Source: Marinimicrobium agarilyticum DSM 16975
Lineage (GTDB): Bacteria > Pseudomonadota > Gammaproteobacteria > Pseudomonadales > Cellvibrionaceae
Length of the DNA stretch: 64,000 nt
NCBI RefSeq assembly: GCF_000423345.1
Contig: NZ_KE384008.1
Coordinates: forward strand, 562,857-626,856
Direction of reading: 5' to 3'
Made by a program: the position numbers and the translations under genes. A model generated the notes under the pieces. That model saw nothing but the letters and a program-made list of their open reading frames with translations, was not told where the DNA came from and did not search any database. Below, piece by piece: positions 1-7,880 of this stretch (position 1 is its first letter; the number at the start of each line of letters is the position of its first letter).

Positions 1-1557
1 TATACGCCCATTGGCTGGCTGACCTTGGCCGCCCTGTTAGGAATTGCTGTCGCAGGCTGCAGCTTGCCGCCAGAGCAACATCAGCCTCCCCTTGTCACGA
101 CCACTTATGGCACCAGCTCTGGGCACATTGAGGATGGGGTTTTCAGCTTCAAAGGTATCCCTTACGCCCAGGCTGAGCGATTTATGCCGCCCCGGAAACC
201 CGATAGTTGGCAAGGCATTCGTCAACACACGGAGTTTGGCCCGGTCGCCATGCAAATCAATGACTGGACGCCAGGCTCGGCGATGGATGAAAAGCGTCTA
301 TTCACTGCGAATGTCTGGACATCGGGACTGGACGACGGCAAGAAAAGGCCGGTGATTTTATGGCTTCATGGTGGAGGGTTTAGCGTCGGCTCCAGTAACG
401 ACCCCGTCACGGATGGTCACAGGATGGCAGAAACCGGCGATATTGTGTTTGTATCGGTGAATCATCGGCTTAATATCCTGGGCTTTCTCGATTTGTCGGA
501 CTTTGGCGATCAATACGCCCATTCAGCCAATGTCGGCATGCTGGATATTGTGGCGGCTCTAGAATGGATCAAGGACAATATTGAAGCCTTCGGGGGCGAC
601 CCTGACAACGTGACGGTTGTGGGCGAGTCAGGTGGCGGCGGGAAAGTCGGCACACTGATGTCGATGCCCGCGGCCGAGGGCCTGTTTCATAAAGCCATTA
701 TTCAGAGCGGCACCTTGGTCAATGTGATGACCCAGGAAAAATCGCGGGCCGTCGGCCGGGCTTTGGTGGCCGAGCTGGAGCTTTCCGGGGACGATCTCGG
801 CCCGCTACAGACTCTTCCTTACAAAGAACTGGTCGCCGTAGGCAACAAAGCGCTAGAGAAGACCGTGGGCCTGAGGGTGCCCGGCACGCGCACCATGTTT
901 GGTTTCGGGCCTGTACCGGATGGCGTGAATCTGCTGCAACAGCCCTTCTCACCCGGCTTCGCCGATACCTCGGAAAGCGTTCCCCTGCTAATCGGGACCA
1001 CACTCAATGAATTGGTGAGAACGGCTTACGACGAAAGAGACCTGACACTGGAGGAGGCCAAGGCGCGTTTGGCCGACACCTATGGTGACGACACGGACGC
1101 CTACTTGGCGCATTACGCCGACGCTTATCCGGACTATACGCCGCAGGATCTGCTGTCGATCGACACTCTCTTTCGCCCCACTACCATAGAGACTGCCGAT
1201 ACTCGCTCAGAGAAACGCGATGCGCCTGTCTACAGCTATCTGCTGACCTGGAAAAGTCCGGTTGACGGCGGTACCCGCGGCTCGTTCCATGGCCTGGACA
1301 TACCGCTGGCATTCAACAATATTGAGCTGGGCCAGCACTGGACCGGCACCAGCGAGGAGGCCAGGCGGCTGGCGGATGTGATGAGCCAGGCATGGATCAA
1401 TTTTGCCCACACCGGTGACCCCAATGTGGCCGGCCAGTTGCCGGAGTGGCCCCCTTATTCCCGGGAAAACGGTGCGACCATGATTTTCGATGCCACGCCT
1501 GAAGTGGTAAACAACCACGACCGGGCGCTGATGGAGCTGATCGACGACAGCCACTAA
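1..1557 (+). CDS. Carboxylesterase type B lipoprotein, 5' partial
   Basis: An alpha/beta-hydrolase that should cleave carboxylic esters outside the inner membrane. The frame is open from base 1 with no stop, so the true start lies upstream of the window; the first in-window alternative start is the TTG at 25. The visible N-terminus is a hydrophobic segment ending in AVAGC, a lipobox, so the mature protein is probably lipid-anchored at that Cys. Counted from the TTG, the nucleophile is Ser202 in GESGGGG (the family usually has GESAGG). The acid is probably Glu329 in TTLNEL and the base His422 in SFHGLD, all in family order. The length of about 510 residues is normal. The next gene on the same strand is 311 bp away, so no operon is evident. 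Family confidence is high; the substrate is unknown. Confidence 0.85.
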   Translation, partial: YTPIGWLTLAALLGIAVAGCSLPPEQHQPPLVTTTYGTSSGHIEDGVFSFKGIPYAQAERFMPPRKPDSWQGIRQHTEFGPVAMQINDWTPGSAMDEKRLFTANVWTSGLDDGKKRPVILWLHGGGFSVGSSNDPVTDGHRMAETGDIVFVSVNHRLNILGFLDLSDFGDQYAHSANVGMLDIVAALEWIKDNIEAFGGDPDNVTVVGESGGGGKVGTLMSMPAAEGLFHKAIIQSGTLVNVMTQEKSRAVGRALVAELELSGDDLGPLQTLPYKELVAVGNKALEKTVGLRVPGTRTMFGFGPVPDGVNLLQQPFSPGFADTSESVPLLIGTTLNELVRTAYDERDLTLEEAKARLADTYGDDTDAYLAHYADAYPDYTPQDLLSIDTLFRPTTIETADTRSEKRDAPVYSYLLTWKSPVDGGTRGSFHGLDIPLAFNNIELGQHWTGTSEEARRLADVMSQAWINFAHTGDPNVAGQLPEWPPYSRENGATMIFDATPEVVNNHDRALMELIDDSH

Positions 1558-1868
1558 GAAACCGACCTCGTCAATCCCATGTTCGGCTGCATAAGGTAAG
1601 CCAACTGATCGGGGTCGCAAACGAGTGTAGCGGCCAGCCGGAAGGGCTGGCGGCCGCAGCGCTGGACAAATCGCGATTTCGGGGTGGCCAGTGAGGCGGT
1701 CTTTCTCTATAATCGCGCGCTTTGCGAGCCACCCCGCCCTCACCCTTGAATCCGCGAACTCTATCGCGCAAACACCTTATTGCAACTCTATACTCACCCA
1801 CAGGTCCTTAACTATACCTCCCCTACTGTTTACAGGGGGACGGTTACCGTGCAATTTGTTACTCTCCA
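1558..1868. other. Intergenic gap with possible promoter
   Basis: This 311-bp gap separates the esterase from the sensor gene. No open frame in it has a ribosome site or family resemblance. A perfect TATAAT lies at 1708-1713. A run of five G followed by ACGG at 1835-1843 is the only purine-rich stretch near the following start, and it is too far from it to act as a normal ribosome site. Confidence 0.5.
1685..1713 (+). promoter_or_regulatory. Candidate sigma-70 promoter
   Basis: TGGCCA at 1685-1690 (4 of 6 to the -35 consensus) and a perfect TATAAT at 1708-1713 are separated by 17 bp. It would drive the GAF/PAS/LOV/GGDEF gene with a leader of roughly 150 nt. The call rests on sequence match only. 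Confidence 0.35.
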
Positions 1869-3635
1869 ATGGCTTTTATGTTCACTGCGTTGATCCCCTC
1901 CTCTACCGGAAATACCCACACGTTGCCGCCAGTTGTTGCCCAACTTGAGCAATTTCCGGACATAAACAGCTTGATCAAGCACAGTGCGGAACGCGGCGCC
2001 CTGCCTGATGCGGTACTACTGGTAGTCGATCAAGGAGAGCAGGCCGTCGCGGCATGCCACTGCCTGAGCGAAGCCGCGCTGCTCGAGCGCCTCCCTCTGG
2101 TGGTGATCGGGCCTGACGATAATGCGGCCCGGCTGGCAGCGCTGGATGCAGGTGCCTGGGATTACCTCTCGCCACCCCGGGACGGGGTGGAGGCGAGGCT
2201 CCAGCGCTGGTTACAACCGAAAATTGGCGCCAGTACTGGGGCCGGTAAAGCGGAAGACGTCGAGCGCCTGTCGAGATTGATTGAGGCACAGGCGAGAATC
2301 GTCAGCACCAAACTGGACCTCGAATCACTCATGCAACTGGTGGTGGACGAAGTACAGACGCTCACCGGCGCTGATGGCGCGGTGGTCGAGCTCGCCGAAG
2401 GCGACGAGATGGTGTATCGCAGTGCCAATGGCGACGCGGCCGGAAGTATCGGCGTGCGGTTGAAGATACAGTCGAGCCTTTCTGGCCTGTGCGTTCGACT
2501 GGGGGAGGTTTTGAAGTGTGACGACAGCGAGCTGGATCCGCGGGTCGACCGTGCGGCCAGCCGGCGCGTTGGCTTGCGCTCCATGGTCTGTACGCCTCTG
2601 CGTCACTCTGGAGAGGTTGTCGGGGTACTGAAAATAATCGGCAGACAGCCGCACGCTTTTGACGCCCTGGATCTGAAATCGTTGACGATTATGGGGGATA
2701 TTGTTGCCAGTGCGCTTTATCACGAGGCCGTGCTGGAGGAGCGGCGAGCGCTTTTGTCGGATAAAGAAGCGGCCCTATCCCAGCTAAACCGCTCCAACGA
2801 ACGTCTACGGAGCCTGATCAGCAGCGCCCCCATCGCAATGTGCGCGCGCGACGAGGCCGGGCGAATCATTTTGTGGAATGCGGCGGCCGAGCGGCTTCTG
2901 GGCTATGAAGCAGCTGACGTTGAAGGCCTTTCGGAAACGTTTATGCCACCCGAAGATGAGCCCGCTTTCAAGCAGCTCATTGAAAGTCAGCAAGTGGGTT
3001 TGCCAACTGAGCCTCTGCGAACCCGGATGAAAAAGCAGGACGGCGCAACCGTAGACGTGAGTATTACCGCAGCGCCCTTCCCGGAATTGGATGGCCAATC
3101 GGGTTCAATCAATCTGATTCTGGATATTGGCGAGCAGCTGCGTCTAGATATGGAGCGAAAGCAACTGCGTTCCAGGCTCGAGCAGCAAGTGGCCGACAGA
3201 ACCGCCTCGCTGGAAGAAACCACACAGAAACTTGAGACCATTTTTGAGCAAACCGGGGTTGGTCTTGCTCTTGTAGGCACCGATGGTCGTTGGTTGCAGG
3301 TCAATCAACGGCTTTGCGACATTGTTGGTTACCCTAAAGAGGAACTGCTAGAGCTGACTTTTCAAAATATCACTCACGAAGATGATCTGGAAATTGACTT
3401 GGCCCAGGCCACCAAACTGTTTGCCGGTGAGATAACGTCCTACAGCATGGATAAGCGCTATATTCGTAAAGATGGCTCCGTGGTTTGGATCAGCTTGACG
3501 GGCTCGTTGCACCGCGACTCCAATGGTCAGATCATTGAGGCGATCGCGGCCATCCAAGACATCAGTGAACGCAAGCGTGCCCAGGATGCTGAGCATTTGT
3601 TTCACCGGGCGCTTTTGCCACCGCTAACGGCGTAG
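1869..3635 (+). CDS. Sensory protein, N-terminal part (receiver-like, GAF, two PAS, start of LOV); frameshifted
   Basis: N-terminal portion of a large signalling protein. In order: a degenerate receiver-like segment (about residues 45-115, with the AGAWDYL-type C-terminal strand), a GAF domain (about 135-275), a coiled coil, PAS (about 305-425), a second coiled coil and a second PAS ending ISERKRAQ (about 445-570). The frame then reads LFHRALLPPLTA and stops. The alternative frame continues AFATANGVVITEA directly into the next reading frame, which is how LOV domains start. One base is missing, or two are extra, near 3609-3613. The start at 1869 has no Shine-Dalgarno sequence; ATG 1878 is an alternative. 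This is probably one gene with the following entry, broken by a real mutation or a sequencing error. Confidence 0.75.
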   Translation: MAFMFTALIPSSTGNTHTLPPVVAQLEQFPDINSLIKHSAERGALPDAVLLVVDQGEQAVAACHCLSEAALLERLPLVVIGPDDNAARLAALDAGAWDYLSPPRDGVEARLQRWLQPKIGASTGAGKAEDVERLSRLIEAQARIVSTKLDLESLMQLVVDEVQTLTGADGAVVELAEGDEMVYRSANGDAAGSIGVRLKIQSSLSGLCVRLGEVLKCDDSELDPRVDRAASRRVGLRSMVCTPLRHSGEVVGVLKIIGRQPHAFDALDLKSLTIMGDIVASALYHEAVLEERRALLSDKEAALSQLNRSNERLRSLISSAPIAMCARDEAGRIILWNAAAERLLGYEAADVEGLSETFMPPEDEPAFKQLIESQQVGLPTEPLRTRMKKQDGATVDVSITAAPFPELDGQSGSINLILDIGEQLRLDMERKQLRSRLEQQVADRTASLEETTQKLETIFEQTGVGLALVGTDGRWLQVNQRLCDIVGYPKEELLELTFQNITHEDDLEIDLAQATKLFAGEITSYSMDKRYIRKDGSVVWISLTGSLHRDSNGQIIEAIAAIQDISERKRAQDAEHLFHRALLPPLTA

Positions 3636-5317
3636 TGATCACCGAGGCGAGTGCTGCGGGTCAGCCAATCCAGTTTGTCAATCCTGCCTTCGAGGAGTTA
3701 ACGGGTTATTCCGCAAATGAAGCCATCGGTCGAGATTGTCGTTTTTTGCAGGACACTGACTGCGATCAGACAGGCTTGGTCACCATCCGCAACGCCATTG
3801 CGGGTGGAAGCGAAGCAAAAGTGATGCTCCGCAACTACCGAAAAGACGGCACCTTGTTTATTAACGAACTAAGCATAGCCCCTGTCTATGGCGAGACAGG
3901 CGTGTTAACCCATTTTATTGGCATCCAAAATGATGTCACTTTACGTGAGTCGGCCCTGAAAGAGCTGCGCCGAGCGCGTGAAGAGTTGGAGGAGCGTGTC
4001 CAGATACGCACCGCAGAGCTTTCCGATGCTTTGGTTGCAATCCGCCAGTCCGAGGAGCGAATACGCGAGATTGCCGAAACAGCCCCTGGGGTTGTCTACC
4101 AATGGTATAAGCGGCTTAACGGTGATATGGGGTTTTACTATGTGAGCCCTCGAACCGAGGACCTCTTCGGTCTAACACCGGAAACATTCCTGCTTGAATG
4201 GACGACGCTGGTTCATCCGGACGACTTACTAGAGATGAGCAGATCCATTGGCTCAGTCGAGCTTTACTCGACGCATTGGTCTTATGAGCTCAGAGTGCGC
4301 GGCCCGGATGGGGATTGGCGCTGGGTGCGACTGGAAAGCCGAGCGGTGAAAAGAACTGACACCGAGGTCGTGTTCAGCGGCATTATCACCGACGTAACTG
4401 AAGAAGAAGCTCTGAAAAGAGAGCTCGCAAACAATGAGCGACGTTTTCGGTCGTTGGCAGAGGGTTCAATACAAGCGGTTGTCGTTTGTGCGCCCAACGC
4501 TGGAAATAGTATTCTGTTTGCCAATAGCGCCGCAGCGCTATTGTTTGGTTTTTCCGATGACCAAGAGCTTTGCCAGAACTATTCCCTCGATAAGATGGCG
4601 ATTGTGCCCGCTGAAAGAGAAGAGGATAAGCAGTGGCGACAACTACTAAACGGCAATATTGAAAGCGTTCAGCTTCGCGCGGAGGCGCGTACCCAAACTG
4701 GAAAGGAAATCTGGATTGATCTGGTGGCTTCAACGGTGCATTGGGACGAGGCGCCGGCATTGCAGGTGACAATGGTAGACGCTTCAGAGCGCCATCAGTT
4801 GGAAGAAGATATGCGTCGGCTGGCTTCGCTCGACCCACTAACGAACCTGAACAACCGCCGGCAGTTTAATGTGCTGGCAAATCAAGAGTTGCAACGTCAA
4901 GGCCGGTACCATGAAGACCTTACAGTCCTCACCATGGACATTGATTACTTTAAGAACATCAATGACCAATATGGGCATGCTGGCGGAGACGCGGCACTGC
5001 GTGCCTTTGCAGGTCTGTTGCGTCAGCAGTTTCGCGAAAGCGACATCGTTGGCAGACTCGGCGGCGAGGAGTTTGCTGTATTGTTATTGAAAGCCGACTT
5101 GAACCACACTGCGGTCATCGCGGAGCGACTGCGGGAAGCATGCAGTGACATGAACATACTCTATGAGGGAAAAACCATACGCATGACGACCAGCATCGGT
5201 ATTGCCCGGTGTAAGGTTGGCGAGCATTCAATCGAGCTTCCGCTAAAGCGAGCCGACGGCGCCTTATACGCCGCTAAAAACGACGGACGAAACTGTGTGA
5301 AGATTTATTACGGATAA
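3635..5317 (+). CDS. LOV-PAS-PAS-GGDEF diguanylate cyclase, C-terminal part of the frameshifted sensor
   Basis: Second half of the sensor. From the GTG at 3635 it carries a LOV domain (about residues 1-105) with the flavin-adduct Cys35 in GRDCRFLQ and the flavin-contacting Asn residues in NYRKDG and FINEL. Two more PAS domains follow (about 145-265 and 270-385), then a GGDEF domain (about 400-560) with an active GGEEF motif and an RESD (RxxD) inhibitory site just before it. In this family such proteins make cyclic di-GMP; the LOV motif suggests blue-light input. The GTG overlaps the stop of the upstream frame, but the LOV domain begins before it (from about 3611), so this is not a natural separate gene start. 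The C-terminal enzyme looks intact. Confidence 0.8.
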   Translation: MITEASAAGQPIQFVNPAFEELTGYSANEAIGRDCRFLQDTDCDQTGLVTIRNAIAGGSEAKVMLRNYRKDGTLFINELSIAPVYGETGVLTHFIGIQNDVTLRESALKELRRAREELEERVQIRTAELSDALVAIRQSEERIREIAETAPGVVYQWYKRLNGDMGFYYVSPRTEDLFGLTPETFLLEWTTLVHPDDLLEMSRSIGSVELYSTHWSYELRVRGPDGDWRWVRLESRAVKRTDTEVVFSGIITDVTEEEALKRELANNERRFRSLAEGSIQAVVVCAPNAGNSILFANSAAALLFGFSDDQELCQNYSLDKMAIVPAEREEDKQWRQLLNGNIESVQLRAEARTQTGKEIWIDLVASTVHWDEAPALQVTMVDASERHQLEEDMRRLASLDPLTNLNNRRQFNVLANQELQRQGRYHEDLTVLTMDIDYFKNINDQYGHAGGDAALRAFAGLLRQQFRESDIVGRLGGEEFAVLLLKADLNHTAVIAERLREACSDMNILYEGKTIRMTTSIGIARCKVGEHSIELPLKRADGALYAAKNDGRNCVKIYYG

Positions 5318-5334
5318 GCACCTCATTAGGTGCT
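5317..5334 (+). terminator. Stem-loop terminator after GGDEF gene
   Basis: AGCACCT pairs with AGGTGCT around a 4-nt loop CATT, starting on the last base of the stop codon and followed by a short ATTT tract. The gene on the other side is convergent, so it may work in both directions. Confidence 0.55.
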
Positions 5335-5379
5335 ATTTAGCATGGCTTATCGCAGGGCGACCGTGCCTTGCGAGCGCTA

Positions 5380-5829
5380 TCAACCACAACATCGCTTGAA
5401 TTTTCGGCCACTGCCGCACAGGCAGGTTTCATTCCGCCCCGGTTTGAAGCCCTCATCCCGGGTTTCGCCGCTGACATAGAACCAACGCCCCTCCTCCCGC
5501 ACAAAGTCCGAGTGCTCTTCCAGAAAGCACCACTGCTCGCCAGCGCGGTAGTATGCTTTGAAGTGAACATGGCCCTGGTCATCGCTGGCGTCGCTCGCCA
5601 ACACCGACAACCCCACCCAGTTCGGGCTATCGGTCAAATCCAGGGTGTTGGGGCGAGTCGAAGAATGCCAGGTCGCCGTCAGGTAATCCGTTCGGTTCTC
5701 CACAAAGGCGCTAAACCGCGAGCGCATCAGTGCCTCGGGTGTCGGCGCTGGCTCTCCGGCATGGTAGCGGCCACAGCAGTGTTCATAGATTGCGCGGCTG
5801 CCGCAGGGGCACATCCGGGTGTCAGTCAT
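5380..5829 (-). CDS. YchJ-like SEC-C motif protein (UPF0225)
   Basis: A 149-residue protein with a SEC-C type zinc-binding motif at each end: MCPCGS with HCCG near the N-terminus, and CLCGSGRKFKRCCG at the extreme C-terminus. The middle is an NTF2-like YchJ domain (MRSRFSAFVENRTDYL and GRWFYVSGE). Order and length match E. coli YchJ, whose role is not established. It lies convergent to the sensor gene and 11 bp downstream of the SDR gene stop on the same strand, so it may be co-transcribed with it. Confidence 0.85.
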   Translation of the reverse strand: MTDTRMCPCGSRAIYEHCCGRYHAGEPAPTPEALMRSRFSAFVENRTDYLTATWHSSTRPNTLDLTDSPNWVGLSVLASDASDDQGHVHFKAYYRAGEQWCFLEEHSDFVREEGRWFYVSGETRDEGFKPGRNETCLCGSGRKFKRCCG

Positions 5830-5840
5830 AGCCGGACTCC

Positions 5841-6605
5841 CTATTCATAAATCATCTTCCGGCTCATGCCACCGTCCACGACGAAATCCTGCCCCGTCAC
5901 GAACGACGCTTCCGGCGAGATCAAGTAAGCGACCAGTGCCCCAACATCTTCCGGCTTCCCTACCCGGCCGGCCGGGTGTTGCTCGTGGGCACTGGCGGGC
6001 AGGGGTTTCAGGTTGGTCGGTGCGTCTGCCTGCTGGGCTCGCACATCAATCCAGCCGGGGCTGACGCTGTTGACCCGAACGTCCGGGCCGAGGCTCATTG
6101 CCAGGGCGTGCGTCAGGGCCGCTATGCCGCCCTTGCTGGCTGCGTAGGATTCGCATTGAGGCTCTGATTGCAGGGCGCGGGTTGAGGCGATATTGACGAT
6201 GGTGCCCTTGGCGTTCCGCAAGGCCTTAACCGCATGCTTTGCCATCAGGAAAGGTCCGGTCAAGTTGACGTCCAGCCGGCGCTGCCAATCGGTCAGTGAC
6301 AGGTCTTCCAGGGGGCCTGAGTGTGGGTCGGCCAGGCCGGCGTTGTTGATCAGTGCATCCAGGCGGCCGCCCCAATCCAGCGTGCGCTCAATACCGTGGC
6401 GTACGTCGTTTTCGTTGGAGACATCCCCGGCGATAAACGTCGCCGCCCTGCCCTCTGGTAGTTGCTCCAGAGATTGCAGGCCTGCCGATTCGTCAATGTC
6501 GAACAGGGCGACTCGCCAGCCTTTCTCAAGAAGGTAGTGAGCAATGCCTCTGCCAATGCCCTGGGCCGCTCCGGTGACCAAGGCCACCTTGGGTTCGTTC
6601 GCCAT
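5841..6605 (-). CDS. SDR family oxidoreductase
   Basis: A short-chain dehydrogenase/reductase of about 254 residues that should reduce or oxidise a carbonyl or alcohol with NAD(P)H. It shows the N-terminal cofactor motif TGAAQGIG, the NNAG motif, a catalytic Ser in IVNIAST and the Tyr/Lys pair in YAASKGG. The C-terminal FVTGQDFVVDGGMS is typical. The frame is open 11 codons further upstream, but the ATG at 6605 is preceded by GAGG at good spacing and starts the domain at the expected place. It resembles 3-oxoacyl-ACP reductase-like members; the substrate is not deducible. Neighbours are a GNAT gene upstream and a YchJ-like gene downstream, all minus strand. Confidence 0.88.
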   Translation of the reverse strand: MANEPKVALVTGAAQGIGRGIAHYLLEKGWRVALFDIDESAGLQSLEQLPEGRAATFIAGDVSNENDVRHGIERTLDWGGRLDALINNAGLADPHSGPLEDLSLTDWQRRLDVNLTGPFLMAKHAVKALRNAKGTIVNIASTRALQSEPQCESYAASKGGIAALTHALAMSLGPDVRVNSVSPGWIDVRAQQADAPTNLKPLPASAHEQHPAGRVGKPEDVGALVAYLISPEASFVTGQDFVVDGGMSRKMIYE

Positions 6606-6634
6606 TTCGTACCTCAATACATTGAGCCCTGGGA

Positions 6635-6913
6635 TCAAGTTTTCAAAAATTTTGCGGCGTAGGAACAGCTGGCTTCCATCCGGCAGTCGCGGTCTTGCGC
6701 CCAGGCTATGCCGTGGCGAACCAGTTTTTCGGCCAGGCCTTTATTGCGGTGCTCCGGCGGCACGTAGGTGCGCGTAAAATCGACGACGGACCGGCCCGGA
6801 TCGCGCGAGTGGTCCGTACTGATGGCGTAGTTCAGCTCCGCTGGGTCTGCGCCATCGAGTGGAATAATAAAACGCTTGTTTTCCGGCTCGTGGATGATGT
6901 CGCTCTTACTCAT
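6635..6913 (-). CDS. Small GNAT-fold N-acetyltransferase (YidJ/Gcn5-like type)
   Basis: A 92-residue protein of the minimal GNAT type. It contains the strand DFTRTYVPPEHRNKGLAEKL, which carries the acetyl-CoA pyrophosphate loop (RNKGLA), and ends with a Cys-containing CSYAAKFL helix common in this family. An AGGAGG ribosome site sits 5 nt before the ATG. The stop is 29 bp upstream of the SDR start, suggesting a shared transcript. The acceptor is unknown. Confidence 0.8.
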   Translation of the reverse strand: MSKSDIIHEPENKRFIIPLDGADPAELNYAISTDHSRDPGRSVVDFTRTYVPPEHRNKGLAEKLVRHGIAWAQDRDCRMEASCSYAAKFLKT

Positions 6914-7169
6914 CTCAACCTCCTGCTGTATGGGTAAACCGTAGGTTAGCAGTCATATCGGTCAGTATAACAGGGCGAGTAGGATCAACCATGCGCCAAA
7001 GGAGAGTTTCTCTTTCGCGATCGTTACGATTTTTTTTGTTTCTTTGATTGGCTCATTTTCAGCGTTTACAGGAACGATGATCAGTCCACTTATCGTTTTT
7101 TTCACTTCGTGTGATGTTACCCACGGGTGGGGCGACCGCTCCGCCCGCTTGCTTGCCGATGTTGTCTCG
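6914..7169. other. Gap with an unconvincing AT-rich ORF
   Basis: This 256-bp gap holds one minus-strand frame (stop at 6962) with a hydrophobic tail, SFGAWLILLALLY. The frame would overlap the end of the upstream membrane-protein gene, its start has no ribosome site, and I recognise no family. The stretch is AT-richer than its surroundings. I treat it as non-coding or decayed. Confidence 0.4.
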
Positions 7170-7604
7170 TCACGCTGAATGCGGCTGTCGGCCGCCTTCA
7201 AGAAACCCGGCAATCAATACCCCCGGTAGGAGCGCTGCCAGGTGAAATGCCCACACTTCCGGGAGCATCCGCATGGGGGGCGTCATTCCGTACAAGGTGG
7301 GTAGCACCCAGAAGGAGACTATCAGCTCCGCAGCGATGACAATAAGGCAAAGCTTCAACCAGGCGCCACTGCCGGAGCGCATCAGCACTACGACGGCGAG
7401 CGCGCCCAGCAAACCGTATGCCGGCACCCTCACCACCAACCATTCCCAAAGAATCAGACCGAACGTCTGCCAACCCCCGGAGAACTCCCGGTAAAACTCG
7501 GGCAGTGTGATAGCGTTGGTGTACCCAAGAATTTCCGGGGCGATAAAACCGATGGCCAAGCCAGCCAGAACGGCCAGAGCGTAAGTGGCTTTTGTCGACA
7601 GCAT
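7170..7604 (-). CDS. Small integral membrane protein, unknown function
   Basis: A 144-residue protein with four hydrophobic segments at about residues 7-28, 50-75, 85-105 and 120-138, so probably a four-helix inner-membrane protein. A GGAG ribosome site lies 8 nt before the ATG. I do not recognise the family. It is divergent from the mannanase gene. Confidence 0.65.
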   Translation of the reverse strand: MLSTKATYALAVLAGLAIGFIAPEILGYTNAITLPEFYREFSGGWQTFGLILWEWLVVRVPAYGLLGALAVVVLMRSGSGAWLKLCLIVIAAELIVSFWVLPTLYGMTPPMRMLPEVWAFHLAALLPGVLIAGFLEGGRQPHSA

Positions 7605-7880
7605 CCGTTCAACTCCATGTCATCATTATAGTGGTGAGGTGGTCAGGCTCTGGCTGTGCGGCCTGCCACGGTCAATACTAGCAAAGCTGGGGTTCATTGC
7701 CAGCCCGATGGGGCTCGATGCGCCCTCCCCCTGAATTTGCTGGAGTCTTCTCTTCGTTACGATCAAAACCACTTTTTTTGTGCCATAAAACCGGTTACAC
7801 TAGAAAGTAACCGATTACATTGGTGGGTATTACGGCATCCATCAAGGCCACTAGAACAATAATGTCCTCTGGAGACACCC
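7605..7880. other. Divergent intergenic region upstream of the mannanase
   Basis: This 276-bp region lies between the minus-strand membrane-protein gene and the plus-strand mannanase. It contains the operator-like palindromes at 7792-7818 and the mannanase ribosome site (GGAGA, 6 nt before the ATG). No gene is seen. Confidence 0.5.
7792..7818. promoter_or_regulatory. Palindromic operator-like sites upstream of mannanase
   Basis: CGGTTAC (7792-7798) and GTAACCG (7807-7813) form a 7-bp inverted repeat with an 8-bp spacer. Overlapping it, GTAACCGATTAC (7807-7818) is a near-perfect palindrome with a central CG. Central-CG palindromes are characteristic of LacI-family operators. The position about 65-90 bp before the start codon suits transcriptional control of the mannanase by sugar availability. 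Confidence 0.4.

Noticed and set aside
6962-7213. Minus-strand 83-codon ORF with hydrophobic C-terminus
   Set aside because: It overlaps the end of a better-supported membrane-protein gene, has no ribosome site and no recognisable family. I kept it only as a note in the gap description.
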